Below, in pieces: positions 16,147 to 24,827 of a DNA stretch of 64,000 nt. Each line of letters begins with the position of its first letter. The first letter of the stretch is position 1. This DNA comes from an uncultured Sulfitobacter sp. GTDB lineage: Bacteria > Pseudomonadota > Alphaproteobacteria > Rhodobacterales > Rhodobacteraceae. The translations under genes and the position numbers were made by a program. The notes beneath the pieces are model-generated. The model was not told the DNA's origin and ran no database searches. It worked only from the letters and a program-made list of their open reading frames with translations. The DNA is taken from contig NZ_CANMFS010000001.1 of the NCBI RefSeq assembly GCF_947497275.1, forward strand, positions 1-64,000, read 5' to 3'.

Positions 16147-17583
16147 TTATTGCGCCGCGATGGGCTCGTAGATGGACGACGGCAGATCATAGCCCCACAT
16201 GCGGAAGCGTTCGGCATAGTGGCTGCGCACCCCGGTGGCGGTGAAATGGCCGATGATCTTGTTCTCTGGCGTGAGGCCCACGCGCTGATAGCGGAAGATC
16301 TCCTGCATGGAGATCACGTCGCCCTCCATGCCCGTAATCTCGGTAATCGACGTCATCCGGCGCGAGCCGTCCTGAAGGCGCGAGGCCTGTACGATGAGGT
16401 TCACAGCCGATGAGATCTGACTGCGCACGGCTTTGAGCGGCATTTCGATACCGGCCATGGCAATCATGTTTTCAAGACGGGACACACCGTCGCGGGCCGA
16501 GTTCGCGTGGATCGTCGTCATTGAGCCGTCGTGGCCGGTGTTCATGGCCTGAAGCATGTCGATGACCTCCTCGCCACGCGTTTCGCCCACAATGATACGG
16601 TCGGGGCGCATCCGCAGGGCGTTCTTGAGACAGTCGCGCGGGGAAACCTCGCCCTTGCCCTCGACGTTGGGCGGGCGGCTTTCCATCCGGCCTACGTGGG
16701 TCTGTTGCAGCTGAAGTTCCGCCGTGTCTTCGATGGTCAGGATGCGTTCGGCGTTGTCGATGAAGGATGACAGCGCGTTGAGCGTGGTTGTTTTGCCCGA
16801 CCCGGTACCACCCGACACGATGATGTTGAGCCGCGTCGCAACAGCCGCCTGGAGATAGGCAGCCATTTCTTCGGTAAAGGCACCAAAGTTCACCAGATCG
16901 TCGATGCCCAGCTTGTCCTTTTTGAACTTCCGGATAGAGACGAGGCTGCCGTCGACCGCCACCGGCGGGACCATTGCGTTGAAACGTGATCCGTCTTTTA
17001 GGCGGGCGTCGACGTAAGGGTTGCTTTCATCGACACGGCGTCCAACCGCGCTGACGATCTTGTCGATGATCCGCAAAAGGTGGCGTTCATCCTTGAACGT
17101 AATGTCCGTCAGCTCCAGCTTGCCCGCGCGTTCGACAAAGATCTGCTGCGGGCCGTTTACGAGAATATCGTTGACACTCTCGTCCTTGAGCAACGTCTCC
17201 AACGGTCCCAGGCCTGTCACTTCGTCATACAGCTCGGAGTTGAGCGTCATGCGGTCCTCGCGGCTGAGCACAATGGATTTCTCCGCAAGCACTTCGGCGG
17301 CGATGCTGTTGATCTCCTGACGCAAATCCTGTTCGGTCGCATGTTCCAGAGCCGCAAGATTGAGGTTGTCGAGCAGGGAGCGGTGCAGCTCGAGCTTGAT
17401 CTCGCTCATTCGCTGCTTGCGTTTGACTTCCTTGTCTATCGGCGAGGCTGCGGCAGGCTTTGCCGCACGTCGCATCGACGCCGGTTTGGGTTCCGAATCC
17501 GTTACCGGCGCAAGGGGGGTGACAATGGCGCTGGCCGCCGAATTCGCGGCAGCCGCATCAGTCTTCTTGTACTTCGAGAACAT
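16147..17583 (-). CDS. tadA: Flp pilus assembly ATPase TadA/CpaF
   Basis: This 478-residue secretion ATPase of the CpaF/VirB11 type powers pilus extension (and in tad systems also retraction) at the cytoplasmic face of the inner membrane. Walker A GGTGSGKT is at 258-265, the Asp box has [12 protein letters not shown], Walker B includes [16 protein letters not shown], and the His box is [10 protein letters not shown]. The N-terminal 60 residues are Ala/Pro-rich and probably disordered. An AGGAAG ribosome-binding site precedes the ATG at 17583. It lies 24 bases after tadZ, so the two are co-transcribed. Confidence 0.97.
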   Translation of the reverse strand: MFSKYKKTDAAAANSAASAIVTPLAPVTDSEPKPASMRRAAKPAAASPIDKEVKRKQRMSEIKLELHRSLLDNLNLAALEHATEQDLRQEINSIAAEVLAEKSIVLSREDRMTLNSELYDEVTGLGPLETLLKDESVNDILVNGPQQIFVERAGKLELTDITFKDERHLLRIIDKIVSAVGRRVDESNPYVDARLKDGSRFNAMVPPVAVDGSLVSIRKFKKDKLGIDDLVNFGAFTEEMAAYLQAAVATRLNIIVSGGTGSGKTTTLNALSSFIDNAERILTIEDTAELQLQQTHVGRMESRPPNVEGKGEVSPRDCLKNALRMRPDRIIVGETRGEEVIDMLQAMNTGHDGSMTTIHANSARDGVSRLENMIAMAGIEMPLKAVRSQISSAVNLIVQASRLQDGSRRMTSITEITGMEGDVISMQEIFRYQRVGLTPENKIIGHFTATGVRSHYAERFRMWGYDLPSSIYEPIAAQ

Positions 17584-17607
17584 GGTACACTTCTTCCTGT
17601 AAGCGGT

Positions 17608-18849
17608 TTACGCCGCAGCGGCCTCATCGTCCTTGAGGGTGTGGATGGAGGCCGCCAGCTTGGCGATTTCCCGGCGCAACGGGCTTTTGGGGGCTGAAGA
17701 GGCAAGCGGCAGACCGTGATCATTGGCCTGCGTGATCGGCTTGCCGCCGTCGGGCAACTGGATATCGAGAGAGATCGACAGGCTTTCGGCCAGCCGCTTA
17801 ACCCGGCTTTTTGCGCTCAGATCGGTAAACTTGGGTGCGCGGTTCAGGACATACCGGATCTTCTCGATCGGTAATTCCTCGGATTGCAGCGCGCGTTTGA
17901 AACGCAGGGCGTTCTGGGCAGAGCGCATGTCCAGCTCAAGCGTCGCAAAGTACAGATGTGCGGAGGTCAAAACCGTCTCGGACCATTGCACCAGCGTCGA
18001 AGGCATGTCGATCACGACATAGTCGAATTGGTCGCGGGCCATCTGAAGCACACGCGCGATGTCTTCAGAGCTTACCAGATCGAGGGGTAGCATATCACCG
18101 GGTGCGGTCAGTACATGCAACTTTTCGTCGTATGTCATCAACGCCTGGCCAAAGATCTCTTCGTCCATTCCCGCAGTGTCCGAGAGCATGTCATAGACGA
18201 CTTCGCGCCGTGGCAGATCAAGGAAAGTCGAGACGGAGCCGTATTGCAGATCGAGATCGAGCAGACAGACGGACGGGCCGCCGGTCTTGCCCTGTGTTGC
18301 CAGTTCCCATGCGAGATTGACGGCGAGCGTCGTCGCACCCGTGCCACCGGCCAGACCGTGCACGACGATAACGGCACCGTCTTTCTTTGCGCCGGCCTTG
18401 ATGTGATCGGCCCCGGTTCCTGTGGCTGTGGTCTGCGGGATTTTCGGGGCGCGAACGCGCTCGATCGCTTCGGCAAGTTCGCCTTCAGGCAGCGGGTAGG
18501 GGACAAATTCATCCGCGCCCTGGCGCAACAGGGAATGCAACGCGCCGGGTGTGACATCTTCGGCGATCAGGATCACCTTGATATCTCGGCTTTTGGCCTG
18601 GGTGATGATCTCGGCCATCAGCGGCAGATTGTCTTCGTCCGCAGCATCCAGCGCGAGCGCGATAAATTCCATCCCGTCCGCTTCTGGCTGGCTGAAGAAG
18701 GTCAATGCCTCTGTGAACCCCAGATCCCCCCAGCTTTCCCCGAGTACTGTTTCCATATCCTCGATCAAAAGGTCGAAATTCTGCACGTCGCGGCTCACGG
18801 TACAAGCGAGGATCGCGGCTTGATCGGGTTGTGGCATCGGGCTGCTCAT
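17608..18849 (-). CDS. cpaE: Flp pilus localisation ATPase-like protein TadZ/CpaE
   Basis: The 413-residue protein has an N-terminal receiver-like domain (residues 10-130, atypical) followed by a ParA/MinD-like domain. The nucleotide-binding loop reads AGGTGATT at about 167-174, which lacks both the signature and the P-loop lysine of deviant Walker A proteins. That atypical loop is a known trait of many TadZ proteins, which bind nucleotide weakly and act as polar localisation factors for the pilus. The start at 18849 has an AGAAGGA site upstream. It heads the tadZ-A-B-C-D operon and is separated from the cpaBC-ompA group by a 275-base gap that probably contains its own promoter. Confidence 0.93.
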   Translation of the reverse strand: MSSPMPQPDQAAILACTVSRDVQNFDLLIEDMETVLGESWGDLGFTEALTFFSQPEADGMEFIALALDAADEDNLPLMAEIITQAKSRDIKVILIAEDVTPGALHSLLRQGADEFVPYPLPEGELAEAIERVRAPKIPQTTATGTGADHIKAGAKKDGAVIVVHGLAGGTGATTLAVNLAWELATQGKTGGPSVCLLDLDLQYGSVSTFLDLPRREVVYDMLSDTAGMDEEIFGQALMTYDEKLHVLTAPGDMLPLDLVSSEDIARVLQMARDQFDYVVIDMPSTLVQWSETVLTSAHLYFATLELDMRSAQNALRFKRALQSEELPIEKIRYVLNRAPKFTDLSAKSRVKRLAESLSISLDIQLPDGGKPITQANDHGLPLASSAPKSPLRREIAKLAASIHTLKDDEAAAA

Positions 18850-19082
18850 CGGCTCGTATCCTTCTGTAAAAGGGATCAGAGCTGGTGCCCGCCGTATCGG
18901 CAGGCGCGGTTTTGCTCCGAAACCCCTCTTCCGGTGCTATGACCGGACGGAGTTATCTCGTTGCAAAATACATGGCATTGGTTTGGGGCGAGATTGGGGC
19001 CGAATTGCTTCGATTGTTGGGTATGATGAAACGATAGCCGACAATCGGAAGGATTGGTCAAAGCGGCGTCTGGCAAACACGT
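18850..19082 (-). promoter_or_regulatory. probable promoter region for the tadZABCD operon
   Basis: This gap between the ompA-like gene and tadZ is the largest break within the pilus gene run on this strand, and a hairpin follows ompA just upstream of it. A promoter for the distal operon is therefore likely here. I could not pick out a single convincing -35/-10 pair. Confidence 0.35.
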
Positions 19083-19118
19083 CGCGAAATCCGTGCCGGA
19101 ATGGCATTGGATTTCGCG
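19083..19118 (-). terminator. hairpin after ompA-like gene, probable terminator
   Basis: A perfect 10-bp stem (CGCGAAATCC / GGATTTCGCG) with an inner TGCC/GGCA pairing lies 7 bases beyond the stop of the OmpA-like gene. A T-rich stretch is only weak on the minus strand (GTGTTT), so full termination is uncertain. Confidence 0.55.
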
Positions 19119-19124
19119 TGCGCT

Positions 19125-19805
19125 TTAGTTGCTGTCGAGCCCGGTAACGTCGCTGGAGGTCAGCTGGCTTTCGGGGACAGCACTCGCCACATAGTCGCGG
19201 TAGATGATTTGGGCATACTTGCCGTCCAGTACGGTGGGGTGGCGTTCGACGAAACCGGTGACTTCGGTCACCGTACGCCGGTTGCGCCGTTCCTGACCCT
19301 GGGTCACGACAAGCGGTTGCGTTTCGCCGAACGAAACAACCGCTTCCAGGCGGGCCCGGCTGATGCCGAGACCGGTAAGATAGGCGACAACGGCATTGGC
19401 GCGCTGCTGGCCCAGGACTTTATTGAAACGGTTCGATCCCACGGCGTCCGTGTGCCCGTACACGCGAAAGCGGACTTCGGGGAACTGGCGGATCCATCCG
19501 GCCTGCCGACGCAGAACCGCTTGGGCGGCGCCGTCGAGCTGTGCGGAGTTGAACGCGAAGTTGACGGTGCTCTCGACTTCGGCCGCAAAGCGGTTGGCCA
19601 GATCGAACGTGTATTGCCGTTCGCCCGTCATTACCATTCTGTTGTTCATGGTGGCATTGCCGAAGCTGCCGGTATCGACCAGTGCGCCTGCTTCTGAATG
19701 AAACTGGGTGTACACTTGGTCCGTACTGGAGGCGCAGCCGGCCAGTGCCAGCGCAGCGACCGACATACCGATTACACCAAGTTTTCTGGTCTTTGCGCTT
19801 TGCAT
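19125..19805 (-). CDS. OmpA-family lipoprotein in the pilus locus
   Basis: This protein of about 226 residues has a lipoprotein signal (LALAGCASS, Cys near residue 22). A C-terminal OmpA-like peptidoglycan-binding domain begins at about residue 80, with VNFAFNSAQLDGAAQAVL, VYGHTDAVGSNRFN, LGQQRANAVVAYL and ERRNRRTVTEV. It should anchor the pilus secretin or outer membrane to the cell wall. The start at 19805 lies 4 bases after the cpaC stop; the longer open frame to 19964 is shadow coding over cpaC. An OmpA-like protein between cpaC and tadZ is the usual roseobacter arrangement. Confidence 0.9.
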   Translation of the reverse strand: MQSAKTRKLGVIGMSVAALALAGCASSTDQVYTQFHSEAGALVDTGSFGNATMNNRMVMTGERQYTFDLANRFAAEVESTVNFAFNSAQLDGAAQAVLRRQAGWIRQFPEVRFRVYGHTDAVGSNRFNKVLGQQRANAVVAYLTGLGISRARLEAVVSFGETQPLVVTQGQERRNRRTVTEVTGFVERHPTVLDGKYAQIIYRDYVASAVPESQLTSSDVTGLDSN

Positions 19806-19809
19806 CGTA

Positions 19810-21249
19810 TCAATCCAGTACATAGCCATATGACCCGGTGAAATCCTGCTTGGCAACCTCTCCCGCGGCCCCTTGGCGCGGTGTGTGGGTGCCCGCAGCA
19901 GTCCGGCCATGCAGGAACAGATCTTTTTCTGTCGGCGGCTTGATGCGGTCAGTCGGCAGTGCAAGTGCTTCGCCGCGTGTGGGCGTGACCAGATGTGATG
20001 TGATGATGATCACCAGTTCGGTCTGGCTGCGCTGATAATCGGCGCTGCGGAACAGCGCGCCAAGCACCGGCACATCGCCGATCCAGGGCAACTGCGATGA
20101 ATTGTCGGTGAAATCGTCTTGCAACAGACCCGCAATGGCAAAACTTTCTCCGTCGCGCATCTCGACCGTGGTCGAGGTTTCGCGGCGCGAGAAGGCGGCC
20201 ACGCTGAAACCGCCGTCAAGCGTGATGCCGTTCGCCGGATCGATAGCGGAAACCGCAGCCTTCAGCTCCAGATTGACGAGATCCTTGTCCACGACCCGCG
20301 GAATAAAGGCCAGTTCGACCCCGAACGGCTTGAATTCGATGGATGTTCGCCCGTCGTCCTGCGCGACGGGGATCGGATATTCGCCCCCGGCCAAGAATTT
20401 CGCTTCTTGTCCCGACAGCGCGACAAGGTTCGGCTCCGCGAGAAAGCGGACCACGCCTTTTTGCTCAAGTGCTTCGAGCAGGATGCCGACTTGCGTCGAG
20501 CCCGCATTGAAACCGAACAGGATGGCGCCGTTATTCGTGTTTGTGGCCGGCAGGGCGCCGGAAATCGCGTTTGTGCGCTGACCACCTGTCGTCAGGGTGC
20601 CGCTGCCGCCGCGCACGCCGACATCGCTCCCGAGCGCGCCACCCAATGCCAGGGACGAGCTGAGTGATTTCGAAACAGAGCGTTGCATTTCGGCAAAGCG
20701 CACCTTCAGCATGACCTGCTGGATGCCACCGACGCTCATCAGATTTGATACCCGTTCGGGGGCATAGCGCTGCGCGAGATCCAGCGCACGCTGTAGCTTT
20801 TGCGTGGATGAGACCACGCCCGACAGGACGATCCCGTCGTTTGCCGACCGGACTTCGATGCGTTCACCGGGCAGGATCTGGCGCAGACGCTCCTTGAACT
20901 CTGACAGATCGGGGGTAACCTGAACCTCGACATTGGTGATCAGGCGGCCCGCCGCGTCGAACAGTGTAAGGGTTGTCGTACCCGGCGATTTGCCCAGAAC
21001 ATAGATCGTTCGGTCCGACAGCGACGAAAGATCGGCGATGCCCGGATTGGCGATGCTCAGCTCGGCAAAGGGCGTGTCACTTTCCACGACCACCGCACGG
21101 TTCAACGGCACGTTGAGTTTCGTACTGGTTCCGCTTTTCACCACGCGAAGTTGGTCAGCCTGCACACTGGACGGAAGAGTCACGCAAATTGCGGATGCAC
21201 TCAGGGCAAACCCCAGAAGGGCTGCTTTTAGAAATCTATCAATTTTCAT
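19810..21249 (-). CDS. cpaC: Flp pilus outer-membrane secretin CpaC/RcpA
   Basis: This 479-residue protein has a cleavable signal peptide (hydrophobic residues 8-30, cut near SVQA-DQ). An N-terminal pilus and BON-like domain follows (RAVVVESDTPFAELSIANPG, ILPGERIEVRSANDGIVLSG). The C-terminal secretin domain has VRFLAEPNLVALSGQEAKFL, GGEYPIPV and LPWIGDVPVLGALFRSADYQ. It forms the outer-membrane channel for the pilus. The ATG at 21249 (MKIDRFLKAALL) is preferred over the upstream 21270 because it gives a classic signal peptide. The gene is followed by the OmpA-like lipoprotein. Confidence 0.95.
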   Translation of the reverse strand: MKIDRFLKAALLGFALSASAICVTLPSSVQADQLRVVKSGTSTKLNVPLNRAVVVESDTPFAELSIANPGIADLSSLSDRTIYVLGKSPGTTTLTLFDAAGRLITNVEVQVTPDLSEFKERLRQILPGERIEVRSANDGIVLSGVVSSTQKLQRALDLAQRYAPERVSNLMSVGGIQQVMLKVRFAEMQRSVSKSLSSSLALGGALGSDVGVRGGSGTLTTGGQRTNAISGALPATNTNNGAILFGFNAGSTQVGILLEALEQKGVVRFLAEPNLVALSGQEAKFLAGGEYPIPVAQDDGRTSIEFKPFGVELAFIPRVVDKDLVNLELKAAVSAIDPANGITLDGGFSVAAFSRRETSTTVEMRDGESFAIAGLLQDDFTDNSSQLPWIGDVPVLGALFRSADYQRSQTELVIIITSHLVTPTRGEALALPTDRIKPPTEKDLFLHGRTAAGTHTPRQGAAGEVAKQDFTGSYGYVLD

Positions 21250-21467
21250 GTGACCTGCCTTTTTGATCACGCCTCAAAATAGGGTCTTGCTGCCCGTCGT
21301 TTGTATCACCCTGAGGGAAATTGATTTTTTTTGCAATAAACAATGGTGTCGCGGTCAAAGTTCGTGTGGACTAATGGCAACAGAGGCACAACGGCAAACA
21401 CCGCACCCTTTGCGGGCGCGGCGACGTGGAACCTGTCTGTCATTGCGAGTACCGGGGTCTTGCTGCT

Positions 21468-22316
21468 TTAGTTGGTGCAGGGAATAGGCAGGTTGACCAC
21501 CTCGGCGCCCCTACGGGTGCGAATGGTACAGACCTTTTCTTCCGGCGCTGCAGGTGCTTTTGCCTCATCGACGATGCCCAGCAGGTCTTTCTGGTTCACT
21601 TCGATTGTACCGGCGACGGTGTCGTCGCCGACGCCGACGAGCGACAGTGCAAGCCGCCCCGTGGTCTGGGCTTGCGCGAGAGCGGCAACCTGGTTGGGGC
21701 TGACGGCGACGGTAACGGTCCGCGCAATCATTGCGCCGTCCAAATCACCCGAGCGTTGGTCGACGGCGATCAACTGAATGCCTGTGTCGATAAGCTTGGT
21801 CACGTCAGTGCTGTTTTGCCCACCGCCGACACGGCCGGTCCAATAGACATCGACACGGTCACCGGGGCGCAAAAAGCCTGACACGCCGGACGACACGTCG
21901 ACCTTTATCGCGAAGGCACGCATACCGCGTTCAAGCTGGGACGTCAGTCCCGCATCCTCGCCGGGAAGGGTAAGTTTGACCGCAAGCAATGCCTCATCCT
22001 TTTCGATCGGACGCAAAACAACGCGCAATTCATCAGTATTTTCAGGAAAAATCGAGACTTCGTTCTCAAAGCTGCCTTCGGGGATCGCCGTAACGGGAAA
22101 ATCCACCGCGCGCACGTCGTCTTTTTCCAGTTTCTCACCGTATTTCAGCGCGCGCGCCGCGACGTAGACCGTCTGGGTGGGAACGATTTTCTGTTTTGCC
22201 GCCTCAGCGTTGGCGATGGCGGATTTGTACTGGCCGATCTGGTCCTTGGCGAGATACACCGCGCCGCCCGCAAGGGCGATGCCGACCAATAGCACGAGTC
22301 CGAATATCATACGCAT
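21468..22316 (-). CDS. cpaB: Flp pilus assembly protein CpaB/RcpC
   Basis: This 282-residue protein has one N-terminal membrane helix (residues 2-22), a polar linker, and an SAF domain (about 50-115) with VYVAARALKYGEKLEKDDV and KDEALLAVKLTLPGEDAG. A C-terminal RcpC-type domain follows, including GFLRPGDRVDVYWTGRVGG. CpaB acts in the periplasm with the secretin. An AGAGGA site precedes the ATG at 22316, which supports this start over the longer open frame to 22349. A 218-base gap separates it from cpaC. Confidence 0.93.
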   Translation of the reverse strand: MRMIFGLVLLVGIALAGGAVYLAKDQIGQYKSAIANAEAAKQKIVPTQTVYVAARALKYGEKLEKDDVRAVDFPVTAIPEGSFENEVSIFPENTDELRVVLRPIEKDEALLAVKLTLPGEDAGLTSQLERGMRAFAIKVDVSSGVSGFLRPGDRVDVYWTGRVGGGQNSTDVTKLIDTGIQLIAVDQRSGDLDGAMIARTVTVAVSPNQVAALAQAQTTGRLALSLVGVGDDTVAGTIEVNQKDLLGIVDEAKAPAAPEEKVCTIRTRRGAEVVNLPIPCTN

Positions 22317-22444
22317 GTTCGTGTTCCTCTTTAGTTCATGGTCCGGCACTGGCCGGATACTTCAATGACAATCATGCCGTGGGACTGTGGTTATTGTTTG
22401 ACGGAACGACGAAAAGCTGGTGCCGAGCGCGAATTTTCGGCTGA

Positions 22445-22642
22445 TTATTCGATGCCGGCCAATTCTTTTACGGTCGTGCTGTTCAGGTAGTCGCTGACGT
22501 TCCCGCTCACACTTTTGCTACCCTGATGAATAGCAGCGAACGAGGCGATAGCCAGACCGCAGACTGCTGCCGTCAGGACAACCCAATCGACCGTTACCGC
22601 GCCGTCTTCGTCTTTCAAAACTCTCTTGAACCGCGTTATCAT
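22445..22642 (-). CDS. Flp-family pilin, second copy
   Basis: The 65-residue prepilin has a short basic leader (MITRFKRVLKDEDG), processed after the Gly at 14 by the CpaA peptidase. The mature N-terminus AVTVDWVVLTAAVCGLAIA would form the hydrophobic helix. Canonical Flp pilins have Glu-Tyr at mature +5/+6; here the pair is Asp-Trp. The C-terminal 25 residues are polar. The gene lies downstream of the other pilin and of a strong terminator, so it is expected to be expressed less, or from its own promoter. It could be a minor subunit. Confidence 0.9.
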   Translation of the reverse strand: MITRFKRVLKDEDGAVTVDWVVLTAAVCGLAIASFAAIHQGSKSVSGNVSDYLNSTTVKELAGIE

Positions 22643-22696
22643 GATAATTTCGCTCTCCTATGGATCTGCGTCGGTAAGACCGGAAATGAAAAAGGA

Positions 22697-22722
22697 GGCT
22701 GCATTCCATGCAGAACGCAGCC
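22697..22722 (-). terminator. strong rho-independent terminator between the two pilin genes
   Basis: On the minus strand the RNA would form a stem GGCTGC-G-TTC paired with GAA-T-GCAGCC around the loop TGCATG. A TCCTTTTT tract follows immediately (rc of 22688-22696). It lies 27 bases past the stop of the first pilin, so most transcripts should be monocistronic for that pilin. Confidence 0.8.
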
Positions 22723-22749
22723 CCCCGAGGATAAGGTTCTTACAAGACC

Positions 22750-22950
22750 TTATTCTGTTGGTGCACCGATTGAACCAACGGTCTGTGTGCCCAAGAAGCT
22801 CGATGTGTTCGACGTCATGTTTTCCGCGCCGGTCTGGATGGAGCCGTATGCGGCAATCGCCAGACCAACAACTGCGGCTGTCAAAACAACCCAGTCAACT
22901 GTCACGGCGCCGGATTCGTCATTGCGGAAGTTTTTCAGAAATTTCATCAT
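22750..22950 (-). CDS. flp: Flp-family major pilin
   Basis: The protein has 66 residues with a leader MMKFLKNFRNDESG and mature start AVTVDWVVLTAAVVGLAIA. The tail is polar and Ser/Thr/Asn-rich, ending in GSIGAPTE. As in the second copy, mature position +5 is Asp and +6 is Trp instead of Glu-Tyr. A strong GGAGGG ribosome-binding site stands 8 bases before the ATG at 22950. The longer open frame from 22992 has no such support. Its position at the head of the locus, good translation signals and own terminator fit the role of the major pilin. Confidence 0.93.
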   Translation of the reverse strand: MMKFLKNFRNDESGAVTVDWVVLTAAVVGLAIAAYGSIQTGAENMTSNTSSFLGTQTVGSIGAPTE

Positions 22951-23309
22951 GGTAGTGTCCCTCCAAAGGATCAAATTGATTTCTAGTTCCAACCTTGCTC
23001 CGCTTCGTGACCCGCTCTCATTCAGGTCTGCGTCACTTGGTATGACGCTATATAGCCGGATGAATGGGGCATGAATTTGGCGGCGAATAAGACTTTTGCA
23101 CCGTCAACTATTTTCTGGAACAGAATTTTACCAAGTATCTGGAAGTAAACGATATTTTAAAATTCACGTTTCCGAATTGGTTAAGGTCTGGGGCAGAAAC
23201 ACCTCGATTATGGCAAAATCGCCATTTTTGGATGCCGCATTTTGTGGCTTTTTGAACGAATTTGAGAGATGTTGCTCGGAAAAATACAAAATGAGCGAGA
23301 GCAGTTCGC
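22951..23309. promoter_or_regulatory. divergent promoter region between flp and the lytic transglycosylase gene
   Basis: This is 359 bases of AT-richer, non-coding sequence between two divergently transcribed genes. It must contain the flp promoter on the minus strand and probably the transglycosylase promoter on the plus strand. No coding frame is convincing; minus-strand frames at 23108-23355 are interrupted or lack a start with a ribosome-binding site. No clear sigma-54 site was seen. Confidence 0.5.
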
Positions 23310-24140
23310 ATGAAAAATCCATTTGCACCCTTGATCCTCGGGGTGGTTGTTGCACTTGGCTGGCCTGCGGGTCAGATACGCGCCGACCTTCCGCCGCCGT
23401 TTCCCGATTTTTCCGCGAAATTCGTCAAGGTGCCCAAGGCGGGCGCTCGTTCGGGAAGCAAAGTCAGGATCAACCGTCCGAAATACGATCCGCCGGCAGT
23501 CGCGGCTCAGCCGGTGGCAATCGCGCCGTCGGGCAGTATAGCGCGCCCCAAAGCTGGACAGTATGACTGGTTCTGGACGGAAGTATCGCCCGAGGCCGCG
23601 CAATCGGGGCCGGGGCGGCTGGAGAAGGCGATGACTACGCTGGCCAGTGCCACGTCGCGGATCCCGGCACCGCGTATGCAACAGATGCAGGACATCGCCA
23701 AGGCACACGGTATAGACATTCTGCGCTCGACCATCGGCACACGGGTGTCACCGGCGCTCGCGCTCGCGGTGATTTCAGTTGAGTCGTCAGGCAAACCGGA
23801 TGCGGTCAGCGGGGCAGGGGCGCAGGGCCTGATGCAGCTGATGCCCGATACAGCAAGCCGTTTCGGCGTGGACGACAGCCTGAAGGCCGATCAGAACATC
23901 GCCGGCGGGATCAAGTATCTCGACTGGTTGATGGGGGAGTTCGAAAGCGACCCGATCCTTGTACTGGCAGGATACAACGCCGGAGAGGGCTCTGTGCGCA
24001 AGCATGCGGGCGTGCCGCCCTTTGCGGAAACCCGCGACTACGTTCCCAAGGTGCTTGCCGCGTTTCAGGTCGCACGCGGCCTGTGCCAGACGCCGCCGCA
24101 GTTGATCTCGGACGGCTGCGTGTTCGCTGCGCTGAACTAG
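23310..24140 (+). CDS. periplasmic lytic transglycosylase (SLT domain)
   Basis: This 276-residue protein has a signal peptide (residues 1-25), a Pro-rich spacer, and an SLT lysozyme-like domain from about residue 130 to 245. The catalytic Glu lies in VISVESSGKPDAVSGAGAQG, followed by GLMQLMPDTASRFGV and the AGYNAGEGSV motif typical of family 1 lytic transglycosylases. It cleaves peptidoglycan glycan strands, probably locally. Its promoter faces that of the pilin gene, so a role in opening the wall for the Flp pilus is plausible but inferred. A terminator hairpin follows. Confidence 0.9.
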   Translation: MKNPFAPLILGVVVALGWPAGQIRADLPPPFPDFSAKFVKVPKAGARSGSKVRINRPKYDPPAVAAQPVAIAPSGSIARPKAGQYDWFWTEVSPEAAQSGPGRLEKAMTTLASATSRIPAPRMQQMQDIAKAHGIDILRSTIGTRVSPALALAVISVESSGKPDAVSGAGAQGLMQLMPDTASRFGVDDSLKADQNIAGGIKYLDWLMGEFESDPILVLAGYNAGEGSVRKHAGVPPFAETRDYVPKVLAAFQVARGLCQTPPQLISDGCVFAALN

Positions 24141-24155
24141 ATTAGCGCGGGTGTC

Positions 24156-24195
24156 GTGCCCAAAGTGTCCGCGACAGCTTTGGGCACGTCTTTTC
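24156..24195 (+). terminator. rho-independent terminator after the lytic transglycosylase gene
   Basis: A perfect 10-bp stem (GTGCCCAAAG / CTTTGGGCAC) with a 12-base loop is followed by GTCTTTTC. It lies 16 bases after the stop codon and also separates the gene from the convergent CoA-transferase gene. Confidence 0.85.
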
Positions 24196-24204
24196 GTGCG
24201 GGGG

Positions 24205-24825
24205 TCAGACCAGCGTAGCGTCGGTCGCCGCGCGCAGTTCGTCTTCGGTGACGCCCTCGGCACATTCGACAATCCGCAACCCGCCCTCGACCACGTCGAG
24301 CACGCCGAGATTGGTGATGATCCGGTCGACGACACCCTTGCCGGTCAGCGGCAGGGTACATTCCTTGAGGACCTTGCTTTCGCCGTGCTTGTTGGCGTGG
24401 TCCATCACCACAATCACACGGCCCACGCCCGCGACTAGATCCATCGCACCGCCCATGCCCTTGACCAGCTTGCCGGGGATCATCCAGTTTGCCAGATCGC
24501 CGTTTTCCGCAACTTCCATTGCGCCCAGAATGGCCGCCGCGATCTTGCCGCCCCGGATCATACCAAAGGACATGGCACTGTCGAAATAGGCGGTGCGGTT
24601 CAGTTCGGTGATGGTCTGCTTTCCCGCGTTGATCAGGTCGGCATCCTCGTCGCCCTCGAACGGAAAGGGGCCCATGCCCAGCATGCCGTTCTCGGATTGC
24701 AGAGTGATGTCCTTGTCGCCCACATAGTTCGCCACCAGCGTCGGAATCCCGATGCCGAGGTTGACGTACATGCCGTCTTCAAGCTCTTGCGCGGCGCGTG
24801 CCGCCATTTGATTGCGATCCCACAT
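24205..24825 (-). CDS. scoB: 3-oxoacid CoA-transferase subunit B
   Basis: This 206-residue beta subunit of a class I CoA transferase belongs to the succinyl-CoA:3-ketoacid type. The catalytic Glu is in [10 protein letters not shown] (about residue 44), and [14 protein letters not shown] and [12 protein letters not shown] are family blocks. It transfers CoA from succinyl-CoA to acetoacetate in ketone-body or polyhydroxybutyrate breakdown. The alpha-subunit gene scoA is immediately upstream, with a 2-base gap. Its substrate range cannot be separated from other short-chain 3-oxoacid transferases by sequence alone. It ends close to the convergent transglycosylase terminator. Confidence 0.92.
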   Translation of the reverse strand: MWDRNQMAARAAQELEDGMYVNLGIGIPTLVANYVGDKDITLQSENGMLGMGPFPFEGDEDADLINAGKQTITELNRTAYFDSAMSFGMIRGGKIAAAILGAMEVAENGDLANWMIPGKLVKGMGGAMDLVAGVGRVIVVMDHANKHGESKVLKECTLPLTGKGVVDRIITNLGVLDVVEGGLRIVECAEGVTEDELRAATDATLV

Positions 24826-24827
24826 GG

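Noticed and set aside
15457..16413. Plus-strand frame opposite tadB/tadA
   Set aside because: Antisense artefact with unnatural composition.
22380..22444. Possible terminator after the second pilin gene
   Set aside because: The GCCGA/TCGGC stem is weak, with only TTTT after a spacer.
22750..22992. Longer start of the major pilin at 22992
   Set aside because: It adds MELEINLILWRDTT with no ribosome-binding site, whereas a GGAGGG site precedes 22950.
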